Source of the DNA: Haladaptatus pallidirubidus
GTDB taxonomy: Archaea; Halobacteriota; Halobacteria; Halobacteriales; Haladaptataceae
Assembly (NCBI RefSeq): GCF_020700235.1
Contig: NZ_CP085301.1
Span: forward strand, 434,001 to 498,000
Length of the DNA stretch: 64,000 nt
Direction: 5' to 3'
Part shown: positions 18,487 to 27,960 of the stretch, one piece after another
Numbering within the stretch: the stretch's first letter is position 1
How the letters are laid out: every line of letters begins with the position of its first letter
Made by a program: the position numbers and the translations under genes
Notes under the pieces: model-generated
Seen by the model: the letters and a program-made list of their open reading frames with translations, nothing else
Told to the model about the DNA's origin: nothing
Database searches by the model: none

Positions 18487-19473
18487 ATGTCGATGGGTCG
18501 ATTCCTGTTCCGAAGAGGCGTGCAGGGGATATTCGTCATCTGGGGCGTCGTTACCGTGGTGTTTCTCCTCCGATTCATCACGCCCGGCAACCCGATTACG
18601 TTTATCGCACCGTTGGACGCGAGTCCGGAGTTGAAACAGCGAATCGCGGTCGAACTCGGGTTGAACAAACCGCTGTACATCCAGTACTTCGACTATCTCG
18701 TCAGCCTCCTTCAGGGCGATATGGGATACTCGTACATCTCGGGAACACAAGCGAGCACGCGCATCTTCAACCGCCTTCCGGCGACGTTGGAGCTCGCAGT
18801 CGCGGCGAGTCTCGTTGCGGTCATCATCTCGATTCCGCTCGGCGTGCTCAGCGCAACGCGACGTCACGAACCGGCCGACTACGCGGCGACGACGTTCTCG
18901 CTGGTCGGCATCAGCACGCCGAACTTCTGGCTCGGCATCATGCTCGTACTCCTGCTCGCCGTCGGCGGGCCGCTTCCGACGAGCCAACGCGGAATCGGGC
19001 TGTTTCCTGCAGTGGAGATGCTGTTTACCGAAGGTAATGCAAACGGACTGATGACGTGGTTGAAACACATTTTCCTCCCGGCGATAACGCTCGGAACGTA
19101 CTTCACGGCGCTCATCACCCGTCTGACGCGGAGCGGTATGCTAGACGAACTCGGCAAAACCTACATCCGCGCGTCGCGGGCGAAGGGATTGCCGGAGACG
19201 CTAGTTCGGTACAAACACGCGCTCAGGAACACCTTAGTTCCCGTCATCACCGTCCTCGGCCTGCAGTTGGGGACGCTCATCGGCGGGGCAGTTATCACGG
19301 AACAGGTGTTCGCGTGGCCGGGGCTCGGCACGCTCATCATCAACGCCATCAACGCTCGTGACTGGCCACTGATTCAAGGGTCGCTCATCGTCGTCGGAAT
19401 CGGATTCGTCGTCCTCAACATCTTCGTGGACGCGCTGTACGCCTACATCAATCCGCAGGTGGTATACGAATGA
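18487..19473 (+). CDS. dppB: dipeptide/oligopeptide ABC transporter permease (DppB type)
   Basis: A 328-residue permease with six hydrophobic helices. The DppB N-terminal FLLRFITPGNPITFIAP and LGLNKPLYIQYFDYL are typical. The EAA loop reads KTYIRASRAKGLPETLVRYK (about residues 222-241), followed by HALRNTLVPVITVLG. GAGGTG about nine bases before the ATG is a ribosome-binding site. Its stop overlaps the next start (ATGA at 19470-19473). It pairs with the DppC-type subunit to form the channel. Confidence 0.95.
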   Translation: MSMGRFLFRRGVQGIFVIWGVVTVVFLLRFITPGNPITFIAPLDASPELKQRIAVELGLNKPLYIQYFDYLVSLLQGDMGYSYISGTQASTRIFNRLPATLELAVAASLVAVIISIPLGVLSATRRHEPADYAATTFSLVGISTPNFWLGIMLVLLLAVGGPLPTSQRGIGLFPAVEMLFTEGNANGLMTWLKHIFLPAITLGTYFTALITRLTRSGMLDELGKTYIRASRAKGLPETLVRYKHALRNTLVPVITVLGLQLGTLIGGAVITEQVFAWPGLGTLIINAINARDWPLIQGSLIVVGIGFVVLNIFVDALYAYINPQVVYE

Positions 19474-20486
19474 TTTCGCCGCGCACGCTTCGGAACCTCA
19501 AACGCGAGTTCAGACAGAGCTTGCTGGCGAAAATTGGTATCATCGTCGTCATCTCGGTTATCCTGGTTGCGGCATTCGCACCGCTGTTGGCGCCGCACAA
19601 TCCACACCAGCAAAACCTGGACGATTCGAACCTCCCGCCGCTGGGTTTCAGCAAGCAAACGACGGAAACGAGCACGGAAATGGTGGATGGGAACATCGAG
19701 ATAGTTAACAACACGACATACGTCGAAGCACAGGCGTCCCATCCGCTGGGAACTGACCAACTCGGGCGCGATATGCTCTCGCGAGTCATTTACGGCGCGC
19801 GAACGTCGCTCCTCGTCGGCCTGTTCGGAACCATGCTCGCCACGCTCATCGGCGTGACGGTCGGTCTAGTCGCAGGCTACTACGGCAAACTCGTGGACGA
19901 CGCGCTGATGCGAAGCGCCGACATCATGCTGGCGTTTCCGTCGCTCGTCTTAGCTATCGCATTGGTCGGCCTGTTCAGAAGCGCGGTGGTGAATATCCCC
20001 GATCCGCTCGTAGCGTTGGGTATCGTCTCCGGAATGCCCGCGCAAATCAACCTTCCGGGGACGGTTATCGTCGTCGTCGCGCTCGTCAACTGGGTGTGGT
20101 TCGCCCGCGTCTCACGCGGCGAGGCGCTGACCGTCTCGAGCGAGGAGTACGTGAAAGCGTCCCGCTCCGTCGGGGCGCGCGACTCGTTCATCCTGCGTAA
20201 ACACATCCTGCCGAACAGCGTGACACCAATTATCGTGTTGGCGACCATCCAAATCGCGGCCATCATCCTGCTCGAAAGCGCACTGTCGTACCTCGGGTTC
20301 TCCGGAGTGAACCTCTCGTGGGGCTTCGATATCTCGCAGGGGCGAGATTATCTCGCCAGTTCGTGGTGGATTTCGACGGTTCCCGGCGTGGCAATCGTCA
20401 TCACCGTCATCGGAATCAATCTCATGGGCGATTGGTTGCGCGACGCGCTTGACCCCGGTATCGAAGGCGAAGGGGGCGGCGTATGA
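19470..20486 (+). CDS. dppC: dipeptide/oligopeptide ABC transporter permease (DppC type)
   Basis: A 338-residue permease. The long N-terminal extracellular loop after helix 1 contains APLLAPHNPHQQNLD and the DppC landmark HPLGTDQLGRDMLSRVIYGA (about residues 90-109). The EAA loop is EEYVKASRSVGARDSFILRK, followed by HILPNSVTPIIVLA. It overlaps both neighbours by ATGA (19470-19473 and 20483-20486), which implies coupled translation of the channel and ATPase subunits. Confidence 0.95.
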   Translation: MISPRTLRNLKREFRQSLLAKIGIIVVISVILVAAFAPLLAPHNPHQQNLDDSNLPPLGFSKQTTETSTEMVDGNIEIVNNTTYVEAQASHPLGTDQLGRDMLSRVIYGARTSLLVGLFGTMLATLIGVTVGLVAGYYGKLVDDALMRSADIMLAFPSLVLAIALVGLFRSAVVNIPDPLVALGIVSGMPAQINLPGTVIVVVALVNWVWFARVSRGEALTVSSEEYVKASRSVGARDSFILRKHILPNSVTPIIVLATIQIAAIILLESALSYLGFSGVNLSWGFDISQGRDYLASSWWISTVPGVAIVITVIGINLMGDWLRDALDPGIEGEGGGV

Positions 20487-21685
20487 GCGATCTGCTTCGC
20501 GTCCGCGACCTCTCGACGCGCTTTTTCACCGAGACAGGACAGGTCAACGCCTGCGAATCGCTGAGCTTTGACGTGCGGGAAGAGGAAGTGTTCGGCGTCG
20601 TCGGCGAATCCGGGTCGGGAAAGAGCGTCGCCGCTCTCTCCATCATCGACCTCGTGGAGTCGCCCGGCAAAATCACGTCGGGCGAGGTTTGGTATCGAAA
20701 CCCGACGCTCGCCGAGGAGACGAAATCAGACCGGCCGGAGGCCGTCGATGGCGAGTTCGTGGACATCCGCCAGTTGACGGTTCGCGAACGGCGCGCGCTC
20801 CGCGGACCGTCGTTCAGCATGATTTTCCAGGATCCGATGAGCAGTCTGAACCCGTCGATTACGGTCGGCGAACAGATTGCGGAAGCGGTCGAAGTCCAAC
20901 AGCGAGCGCGGTCGAACCCGCGTTCGACGCGCTCGCGAACGCAGGGCTACGGACTCACCAATCTGATTTCGAGTACCGTGCTTCCGTCGCAGGATTACGT
21001 CAGCGAAGCGAGCCACTCGAAAGCGGTTTCCCTGCTGGAGCAGGTCGGCATCCCCGACCCGGCAGACCGCGCCGAGGAGTATCCCCACCAGTTCTCCGGC
21101 GGGATGCTCCAACGAGCGATGATCGCCCAAGCGCTCGCGGGCGAACCGGATTTGCTCATCGCGGACGAACCGACGACGGCGCTCGACGTGACGATTCAGG
21201 CCCAAATCTTAGACCTCCTGCGCGATTTGCAGAAGGACACGGGTATGAGCATCATGCTCATCACGCACAATCTCGGCGTCGTTGCCCGGATGTGCGACCG
21301 CGTCGGCGTGATGTACGCCGGGGAGTTGGTCGAACGCGGGACGCTCGGAGACGTGTTCGACAGGCCGGTGCACCCCTACACGAAGGGTTTGCTCGGGTCG
21401 ATTCCGGACTTGGAAGACCCCGCACCGCGACTTCAACCGATAGAGGGGAACGTCCCCGACCTGCTGGATTCGGAGATGGAAGACCGATGTTACTTCGCCG
21501 ACCGCTGTCCGAAGGCGATGGAGGACTGTCTCTCCCATCCGTCGATGGACGATGCGAGCGGAAGCGACGAACACGAGGCGCGCTGTGTGCTCACCAAAAT
21601 GGAGTACGACCAGTCGCGCGCGCTGGCGAACGACCGGTTCGAGCAAGACTCGGGAACTGCCGAAAACAGAGGTGACAACAGATGA
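20483..21685 (+). CDS. dppD: dipeptide/oligopeptide ABC transporter ATP-binding protein (DppD type)
   Basis: A 400-residue ATPase. Walker A is GESGSGKSV (residues 41-49), the signature [20 protein letters not shown], and Walker [13 protein letters not shown]. After the ATPase core the oligopeptide-transporter C-terminal domain has the paired Cys motif ([14 protein letters not shown]), which in some relatives binds an iron-sulfur cluster. An insertion relative to short DppD proteins (about residues 138-180) separates the Q loop from the signature. It overlaps its neighbours by ATGA on both sides. Confidence 0.95.
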   Translation: MSDLLRVRDLSTRFFTETGQVNACESLSFDVREEEVFGVVGESGSGKSVAALSIIDLVESPGKITSGEVWYRNPTLAEETKSDRPEAVDGEFVDIRQLTVRERRALRGPSFSMIFQDPMSSLNPSITVGEQIAEAVEVQQRARSNPRSTRSRTQGYGLTNLISSTVLPSQDYVSEASHSKAVSLLEQVGIPDPADRAEEYPHQFSGGMLQRAMIAQALAGEPDLLIADEPTTALDVTIQAQILDLLRDLQKDTGMSIMLITHNLGVVARMCDRVGVMYAGELVERGTLGDVFDRPVHPYTKGLLGSIPDLEDPAPRLQPIEGNVPDLLDSEMEDRCYFADRCPKAMEDCLSHPSMDDASGSDEHEARCVLTKMEYDQSRALANDRFEQDSGTAENRGDNR

Positions 21686-22995
21686 CTGACCCACTCCTCC
21701 GCGTCGATAGCCTCCGGAAATACTACTTCGAACAGGATACGCTGACCGACCGTTTGTTCGGACGAGAACCCAAAAGCGTGAAAGCGGTCGATGGCATCTC
21801 GTTCCACATTCAAGAGGGCGAAACGCTGGGTCTCGTCGGCGAATCTGGATGCGGGAAATCAACGACCGGTGAAACTCTGTTGAGCCTGCGCGAACCGACC
21901 GACGGGCGCGTCGAGTTCGACGGTCGAAACGTCTACGAGATGGACGATTTGACCGAGTTCAGAAAGCGCGCGCAGGTGGTCTTCCAAGACCCCTTCTCCA
22001 GTCTCGACCCGCGGATGACGGCGGGCGAAATCATCCGCGAACCGCTGGACGTTCACGGCGTCGGGTCGCGGAAGGAACGCAAAGAACGCGTACAAGAACT
22101 CATGGAGCGCGTCGGTCTCTCGGCGGGACAAATCGACCGTTATCCGCACGAATTCTCGGGCGGTCAGCGTCAGCGAATCGGGATTGCCCGTGCGCTCGCG
22201 CTCGAACCCGATTTCGTTGTGCTGGACGAACCCGTTTCCGCCCTCGACGTATCCGTGCAGGCGCAGGTGTTGAACCTCCTGCAAGACTTGCAGAACGATT
22301 TCGGTCTCACCTACCTGTTCATCGCCCACGACCTCTCCGTGGTTCGCCACATCTCCGACCGCGTGGCGGTGATGTACCTCGGCGAAATCGTGGAGGTCGG
22401 CCCGGTGGACGAAATCTACAACGATCCGCAACACCCCTACACGAAAGCACTGCTTGAGAGCGTTCCGCGCGCGGATACGAGCGAGCAAGAACGGGACATC
22501 CACACGCTTTCGGGCGACGTACCGTCGCCGCGAAATCCGCCGTCCGGCTGTCACTTCCGGACGCGGTGTCCCAACGTCATTCCGCCGCAGGACGTGGATA
22601 TTCAGCAGTCCGCGTACCGCGAGGTGATGGATTACCGCGAACGACTCGAATCGGACGAACTCAGCGTGGACGGCGTGCGCGAACTGGCCGCCGGTGTGGA
22701 CGAAAATCCGGCGGAACTGGATGACGAGGCGCTCAAGGCGGAGTTGTGGAACGAACTGTTCACGCATCGACTGGAGGGTGAAAATCGCGCCATTATCTCC
22801 GAATCGTTCGACCGTGTCGTCTCCGGCGACCGAAAAGGTGCAATCGCGGTGCTGAAAAAGCGGTTCGAGAGCGTCTGTGAACGAAAGCGACCGGTTCTCC
22901 AGAACCGCGACCATCCCGCCGCGTGCCATCTCTACGACCAACCAGACCCGACCCAGACGGAGTCCGAACGAGGAATCGAATCGTCCGCGGATTAA
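21682..22995 (+). CDS. dppF: dipeptide/oligopeptide ABC transporter ATP-binding protein (DppF type) with long C-terminal insertion
   Basis: A 437-residue ATPase, about 100 residues longer than bacterial DppF. Walker A is GESGCGKST (residues 53-61), signature [20 protein letters not shown] and Walker [13 protein letters not shown]. The C-terminal Cys domain is split: [11 protein letters not shown] at about residue 292 and [12 protein letters not shown] at about residues 393-415. Between them is an acidic helical insertion of about 95 residues. The two Cys pairs presumably still meet in the fold. It is the last gene of the operon. Confidence 0.94.
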   Translation: MTDPLLRVDSLRKYYFEQDTLTDRLFGREPKSVKAVDGISFHIQEGETLGLVGESGCGKSTTGETLLSLREPTDGRVEFDGRNVYEMDDLTEFRKRAQVVFQDPFSSLDPRMTAGEIIREPLDVHGVGSRKERKERVQELMERVGLSAGQIDRYPHEFSGGQRQRIGIARALALEPDFVVLDEPVSALDVSVQAQVLNLLQDLQNDFGLTYLFIAHDLSVVRHISDRVAVMYLGEIVEVGPVDEIYNDPQHPYTKALLESVPRADTSEQERDIHTLSGDVPSPRNPPSGCHFRTRCPNVIPPQDVDIQQSAYREVMDYRERLESDELSVDGVRELAAGVDENPAELDDEALKAELWNELFTHRLEGENRAIISESFDRVVSGDRKGAIAVLKKRFESVCERKRPVLQNRDHPAACHLYDQPDPTQTESERGIESSAD

Positions 22996-23112
22996 CTGCA
23001 CGACCGACAGTAAATCGAATTCGATCGGTTTTTCGAACCGTCCACCGATCGAGTTCCACGTCGATTTCGGACGAAGAGTTATAAACGAAGGGGCACTACT
23101 AGATGAACCCTA

Positions 23113-23775
23113 ATGGTCGCCCGCGAGTATGACTTCTGGCTTCTCGATTTGGACGGGACACTCATCGACATCGAACCGACGTACGTCCGTTCCGTGTTCG
23201 ACCGCGTTAGCGACCGCCTCGGAAGGGAATTCACGGAGTATGAATCGGAAATCATCTGGCACGGGCTGGGCGGGTCGCGGGATGCACAACTGCGCGAGTG
23301 GGGTATCGACCCCCTGAACTTTTGGGACGCCTTCCACTCGATAGAAGACCCGCAACTTCGTGCTGAACACACGTTTTTGTACGACGATGCCGCGTTCGTC
23401 GCCGACTTGGACTGCCCGGTCGGATTGGTCACGCACTGCCAACAGTTTCTCACCGACCCAGTCATCGACCAACTGGGGATTCGAGACTGGTTCGACACCG
23501 TCGTCTGCTGCGACGAGCAATTGGGCTGGAAACCCGACCCCGCGCCGATCGAGTACGCGATGGCCGACATGGGCGTCGAACAGGCCAGCCGCGGCATTCT
23601 CGCGGGAGACGGGTCGAGCGACATCGGCGCGGCGTGGAACACCGGTCTCGACGCGATTCACGTCGAACGGCACGACCCGCACCGCCGGAACCAGTGCGTG
23701 CTGGGCGACTACCGAGTGAGCAGTTTCGACGAGCTATGGTCGAACGCCGGGCAGGTCGCCGAGTACACCGACTAA
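23113..23775 (+). CDS. HAD-superfamily hydrolase (phosphoglycolate phosphatase-like)
   Basis: A 220-residue HAD protein. Motif I is LLDLDGTLIDIEP (residues 10-22) with the nucleophile Asp; motif II is the Thr of GLVTHCQQF; motif III the Lys of GWKPDP; motif IV GDGSSDIGAA. The cap between residues 20 and 100 is the helical C1 type. The likely reaction is phosphate-monoester hydrolysis of a small metabolite. TTATAAA at 23079-23085 lies about 30 bp before the ATG, which supports this start and a leaderless message. Its 3' end overlaps the convergent MoeA gene by 42 bp. Confidence 0.9.
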   Translation: MVAREYDFWLLDLDGTLIDIEPTYVRSVFDRVSDRLGREFTEYESEIIWHGLGGSRDAQLREWGIDPLNFWDAFHSIEDPQLRAEHTFLYDDAAFVADLDCPVGLVTHCQQFLTDPVIDQLGIRDWFDTVVCCDEQLGWKPDPAPIEYAMADMGVEQASRGILAGDGSSDIGAAWNTGLDAIHVERHDPHRRNQCVLGDYRVSSFDELWSNAGQVAEYTD

Positions 23776-25644
23776 TTCCGAATCGAGCGCATTTTTCAAC
23801 TCCTCCATACCGTCCTTCCGTTCGCGCGCTGGATTCGCCAGCACGCGAACTCGTTCTTCGCCGAGCGAGACGAATCCCAAATCCAGCTTTTCGGCCGTCG
23901 AGCGCAGGCCGAGTCCGGCGTCCGAAGATCCGGCGGCGACTTTTCGGGCCGGGCTTTCGTGAGCTTTCACCGTCATCTCGAAACCCGAGATGGACTCCAC
24001 GAGTTCGTGGCGGGTCGTCCCGCGCTCGTCCGCGAGGTCGGCGACGGCGTTTCCGAGCGTCGTCCGCAGACCGGAGTCGGTTCCGCGGTTAACGAACGTG
24101 AGGTCGCGCTCGACCAAATCGGCGAGTCCCTCGATTACCTCGGGATTTCCGGCCGGGACGACCAGTCCCCACTCTCGGGAGTAGGACGCGAGTTCGGTTC
24201 CCTCACTCGCGTCCTCTGGCGTGTTTGTTGGTGCATCTGTTTCCGTATTCGTCGCAATCGCGAAATCCGGTACGCCGTTTCGAAGTCGGCGCAATCCCTC
24301 CCGACTGCCGAGCGCTAGATAGCGCGGCGAGTCGAGTTCGTCGAGGAGGCGCGAAAGCGCGGGGTCGTCCTCGCCGACACCGAAAACGGACGGCGGGCGC
24401 ACGTCCGGCGAAAACAGGCGCACTTCGACCGATTCACCTTCCGCGAGGTAGGCGGTATCCGGTTCGACGGTCACCACGCCGTCGGCCTCCACGAGGCTGG
24501 TCGTCGCGCCGCTTCCCTTGTCAACCGGGTAGGCCAGGGCGCGACCGTTTTCATCCTCGACCAAACCGGTCGGCATGAGTCGCATTCTGCCTTCCCCGTA
24601 GCGTTCTTCCACGGCCATTCGAGCGCCGATTGTGGCCGTGGTCGGTTCCGGCACGCCCGCCGCGTTTCGAATCGCCGGTGCGACGAACGTTCGGAAGATG
24701 GTCAGAGCGGAGACGGGATACCCCGGCAGGCCGACGTAGGCCGAACCCGGAAACCGCCCAACGAGCATCGGTTTTCCGGGTTTGACCGCGACGCCGTGCA
24801 ACAGGAGTTCGCCTTGGGCCTCGATGACGCGGTAAATCACGTCCACCGCGCTGGCGCTGGTCGAACCCGAAGAGAGGACGAGGTCGCATTCTTTCGCGGC
24901 CTCCAACAGCAGACGCTCCATCTCGTCGTAATCGTCGCCAGCGTGGGGGTAGAGGATTGGTTCGCCTTCCGCCTCCTCGACGGCGGTTGCGATAGTGTAG
25001 CTGTTCACGTCGTATATCTGGCCGGACTGGTCGGAGAGCGGATTGCCGGGTCGAACGAGTTCGTCGCCCGTCGAGATGATACCGACCCGAGGTTTGCCGC
25101 GAACCGGTACCTCGTCTACACCGAGCGCGGACAACAGGCCGATTTCGCGCACCGTGAGTCGCGCTCCGGGACCGAGTGCACGCTGTCCCGCGGACACATC
25201 CGCTCCCGCGAGCATGACGTGGTCTCCGGGCGCGAGCGAAGTACGGATTTCGACGCCGTCTTCTCGCTCATCCGTTCGCTCCACCATCACCACCGCGTCC
25301 GCACCGGAGGGCATCACGGCCCCGGTCGAAATTTCGACGGCTTCGCCGTCACCGACTTCGACTGCTGGCTTTTCCCCTGCGTGAACTTCGCCAACGAGGT
25401 CGAGAATCGCGGGGTCGGCCTCGTCCGCACCGAAGGTGTCCCGCGCCTGCACCGCGTAGCCGTCCATGCTCGCGCGGTCGAATCCCGGCACGTCGCGGTC
25501 GGCATCCAATCGTTCCGCCAGTACTCGCCCTCGCGCGTCCACGAGTGGAACGCGCTCGGTTTCGGGCGCGAGGTCGAGCGACGAGATAGCTTCGCGTGCG
25601 TCTTCGGGTTCTGCGAGGTCGCGGAACTCCTTGCGGTCGTTCAC
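23734..25644 (-). CDS. moeA: molybdopterin molybdenumtransferase MoeA with C-terminal binding-protein-like domain
   Basis: A protein of about 636 residues. The N-terminal 400 residues are MoeA: DVPGFDRASMDGYAVQARDT, SSGSTSASAVDVIYRV (MPT-binding), and HGVAVKPGKPMLVG. From about residue 430 to the end there is a periplasmic-binding-protein-like domain (PBP-like, PF12727 type: LALGSREGLRRL, FVNRGTDSGLR), which in homologues is thought to sense molybdate or tungstate. A GTG at 25644 overlaps the upstream TGA by four bases and gives MNDRKEF; a GTG at 25653 is also possible. It is the second of two MoeA genes. Confidence 0.92.
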   Translation of the reverse strand: MNDRKEFRDLAEPEDAREAISSLDLAPETERVPLVDARGRVLAERLDADRDVPGFDRASMDGYAVQARDTFGADEADPAILDLVGEVHAGEKPAVEVGDGEAVEISTGAVMPSGADAVVMVERTDEREDGVEIRTSLAPGDHVMLAGADVSAGQRALGPGARLTVREIGLLSALGVDEVPVRGKPRVGIISTGDELVRPGNPLSDQSGQIYDVNSYTIATAVEEAEGEPILYPHAGDDYDEMERLLLEAAKECDLVLSSGSTSASAVDVIYRVIEAQGELLLHGVAVKPGKPMLVGRFPGSAYVGLPGYPVSALTIFRTFVAPAIRNAAGVPEPTTATIGARMAVEERYGEGRMRLMPTGLVEDENGRALAYPVDKGSGATTSLVEADGVVTVEPDTAYLAEGESVEVRLFSPDVRPPSVFGVGEDDPALSRLLDELDSPRYLALGSREGLRRLRNGVPDFAIATNTETDAPTNTPEDASEGTELASYSREWGLVVPAGNPEVIEGLADLVERDLTFVNRGTDSGLRTTLGNAVADLADERGTTRHELVESISGFEMTVKAHESPARKVAAGSSDAGLGLRSTAEKLDLGFVSLGEERVRVLANPARERKDGMEELKNALDSELVGVLGDLPGVRP

Positions 25645-26852
25645 GCGGACCACTCCCAGTTGGCGACGGAAACCGTCTCACCTTCCGGAATTCCTTCTCG
25701 TTCTTCGGGGACTTCGACCCATCCGTCGGCCAGTGCGACGCTGGACAATACGCCGGAACCGCTGGCGCGCGTGGGGGTCGCGGTTCCATTTTTCATCGTG
25801 ACCCGGACGAACGACCGAACGCCGGGTTCGCTCCGGATTTTTCTGCCGAGCGTCGCGGTCGTCGTCGGCACGGAATCGAGCGGAAGGTGCCCGGCCCATT
25901 TCATCGCTGGGCGGAGGAACTGCACCGCGTTGATGATGCAGGCGACGGGATACCCCGGAAGCATCACGATAGGTGTTTCACCAACCTGGCCGAGCGCGAC
26001 CGGATGCCCCGGCTTGAGGGCGACGCCGTGAACGAGGATTTCGCCCAGTTCCGAAACGACTTCGGGGAGCAAATCGCGCTCGCCAACCGAGGAACCGCCG
26101 GTCGTGACGATGACGTCGCGATCGAGGTTCGACTCGATGGCGTCGCCGAGTGCATCCTCGTCGTCGGTGACAACGTCGCGGTAGGTCGCGTCGCCGCCCC
26201 AACGTTCGACGAACCGCGATACGGTCAACCCGTTCGTCTCGATTACTTCGCCGGGTTCCGGGTTGGATTCGACCAGTTCCTCCCCGGTCGGGACCACGGC
26301 GACTCTAGGGCGGTCGTACACGGTCAGTTCGCGTATGCCGACCGATTTCAGCATCCCGAGGTCGGAGGGCCGAAGGCGGTGGCCGGGTTCGTACAGCGAC
26401 TGTCCCTCCTCTACGTCCTCACCGATCGGGGCGACGTTTTTCCCCTCCGCGACGGCATCGAACACCTCGACTTCTTCGCCGAACTCGTCGGTTTGTTCTA
26501 TCATCACCACGGCGTCCGCGCCTTCCGGGAGCTCGCTGCCGGTGTGGACGCGAACCGCGGTGTGAGGTGCAAGTTCTTCGCCCCGTCGCAGGATTTCGGG
26601 CGACCGACCGCTCGCGCCGAAGGTGTCCTGCGCTCGCACCGCGAAACCGTCCATCGCGGCCCGCGGATAGTGGGGAACGTTTCGCGGGGCGACGACTGCC
26701 TCGGCGAGTACCCGCCCGTCCGCCGAATCGAGGGAAGCCGATTCGGTGCGGCCGTGTCCGGAAACCGCTTCGCGGAGTCGCTCGCGCGCGGCCGACACGC
26801 GAGTCGTCTCCTTGAATCCGGACCGTTTTCTGTCCGGTTGGTGGTCGCTCAT
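25641..26852 (-). CDS. moeA: molybdopterin molybdenumtransferase MoeA
   Basis: A 403-residue MoeA without the extra domain. Start chosen at MSDHQPDRKRSG (26852), because the upstream in-frame codons are uncharacteristic. Landmarks are HYPRAAMDGFAVRAQDTFG, VMIEQTDEF, TTGGSSVGERDLLPEVV and LVHGVALKPGHPVALG. It inserts Mo (or W) into adenylylated molybdopterin. Tandem MoeA pairs are common in archaea and may split Mo and W insertion; here the partner carries the binding-protein-like tail, this one does not. The gene is divergent from the GIDE-domain gene. Confidence 0.93.
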   Translation of the reverse strand: MSDHQPDRKRSGFKETTRVSAARERLREAVSGHGRTESASLDSADGRVLAEAVVAPRNVPHYPRAAMDGFAVRAQDTFGASGRSPEILRRGEELAPHTAVRVHTGSELPEGADAVVMIEQTDEFGEEVEVFDAVAEGKNVAPIGEDVEEGQSLYEPGHRLRPSDLGMLKSVGIRELTVYDRPRVAVVPTGEELVESNPEPGEVIETNGLTVSRFVERWGGDATYRDVVTDDEDALGDAIESNLDRDVIVTTGGSSVGERDLLPEVVSELGEILVHGVALKPGHPVALGQVGETPIVMLPGYPVACIINAVQFLRPAMKWAGHLPLDSVPTTTATLGRKIRSEPGVRSFVRVTMKNGTATPTRASGSGVLSSVALADGWVEVPEEREGIPEGETVSVANWEWSA

Positions 26853-26924
26853 ACGCGCCCATTCGAGTCGCCGGGCAAAAAGGAAGCGGGGAACACTTAT
26901 CACAGGATGGACAACAGTTCGAAT

Positions 26925-27707
26925 ATGTCCCTCCTCGATTACCCGTTCGTGCTGACGGTTCTCTGCGTCAGTTCGCTCGTCGGAGCCGTCATGCTCTGGT
27001 ACGGAAGCAAAGACATTCGAACCGCCTACCGAATCCTAACCAACGACCCGAACGACGTCCAATCGCTCGGCGACCGTACCCCCGTCGAAGTGGAAGGCGC
27101 CGCAAAAGCCGAAGACGGAGTCCTCCGTTCGCCGTTCATGGACACCGAGTGTGTGGCCTACGAGTACGAAGTAAAAGAGGAGCGAAACAGCAAGAACGGA
27201 CGCCACTGGCGCACCGTCGATTCGGGCCGAAACCACGTCCCGTTTCGCGTCGAGGACGAAACCGCCAGCGCGCTGGTCGACCCGCGCGGCGCGGATTTCC
27301 GGTTCAAATCTGAACGCTGCATCGACGTTCGCGGCGGGAACAAACCGCCCGAGCGAGTTCGAGAGTTCATCGCCGCGAACGATGATGTGGGTTGCGAAGA
27401 CAGAACGCTCGACCTCAAACTGTTCGGACTGAAAACCGGCAAGGACAGAAAGTACGTCGAAAAACGACTCGACCCCGGCGAAAGCGTCCACGTCCTCGGC
27501 GAAGCGCGCTACGATTCGACGGCGGGGAGCGAGGCGGGCGAAGTGAACACCGTCATCGGCCACGGCGAAAACGCCCCGCGATTCCTCATTTCGGACGCGG
27601 ACGAACGCGGCGCGGCGTGGCGCGTCGGGTGGGGTGGCCTGCCGTATGTACTTGGGGGAGCCGTGTTGTTGGGAATTGCAGGATTCATGTTAGTCGGGTC
27701 GTTGTAG
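26925..27707 (+). CDS. GIDE-domain membrane protein (MUL1-like, without RING)
   Basis: A 260-residue protein. One N-terminal helix (about residues 5-25) and one C-terminal helix (about residues 238-258) flank a soluble domain. That domain has the GIDE layout of mitochondrial E3 ligase MUL1: TPVEVEGAAKAEDGVLRSPF, CVAYEYEVKEER, VPFRVEDETASALVDPRGAD and the late LDPGESVHVLGEA. No RING finger is present. Haloarchaeal relatives are uncharacterised. TATA-like ACTTATCA about 27 bp before 26925 supports MSLLDYPF as the start; an ATG at 26907 is in frame. Function unknown. Confidence 0.8.
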   Translation: MSLLDYPFVLTVLCVSSLVGAVMLWYGSKDIRTAYRILTNDPNDVQSLGDRTPVEVEGAAKAEDGVLRSPFMDTECVAYEYEVKEERNSKNGRHWRTVDSGRNHVPFRVEDETASALVDPRGADFRFKSERCIDVRGGNKPPERVREFIAANDDVGCEDRTLDLKLFGLKTGKDRKYVEKRLDPGESVHVLGEARYDSTAGSEAGEVNTVIGHGENAPRFLISDADERGAAWRVGWGGLPYVLGGAVLLGIAGFMLVGSL

Positions 27708-27720
27708 TCGCCCCCTCGAA

Positions 27721-27894
27721 TCAGAACGACAGGCGGATGTTCGATTTCTGTGCGATCGAGATACCGATGCTAGAGCCGACCGCCGAAGGGATGTACGCCA
27801 ACCATCTGGATTCTCCCGTCAGAAATGTATCTAGAATGACGATGCTGACGTAGGAGATGGTCGCCCAGAGAACGAAAGCGGTTATGAATTTCAC
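27721..27894 (-). CDS. 57-residue membrane protein, GTG start
   Basis: A 57-codon frame from a GTG at 27894 to a TGA ending at 27721. An in-frame TAG lies six codons before the GTG, so the start is almost forced. It encodes two hydrophobic segments (ITAFVLWATISYVSIVIL and WLAYIPSAVGSSIGISIA), joined by DTFLTGESR, with a short basic end NIRLSF. Codon third positions are less GC-biased than in neighbours. No family is recognised. It lies tail-to-tail with the GIDE gene (13 bp) and just downstream of another small membrane protein on the same strand. Confidence 0.6.
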   Translation of the reverse strand: MKFITAFVLWATISYVSIVILDTFLTGESRWLAYIPSAVGSSIGISIAQKSNIRLSF

Positions 27895-27960
27895 AGTTCG
27901 TCTATCGTTCTACTCCGTCGTAATTGTTCTGAGAACTATGTTTTCGCTCGGCGGTCAAAC

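Noticed and set aside
25596-26924. A long plus-strand extension of the GIDE-domain frame across the moeA genes
   Set aside because: The upstream part is antisense to MoeA, and a TATA-like box supports a start at 26925.
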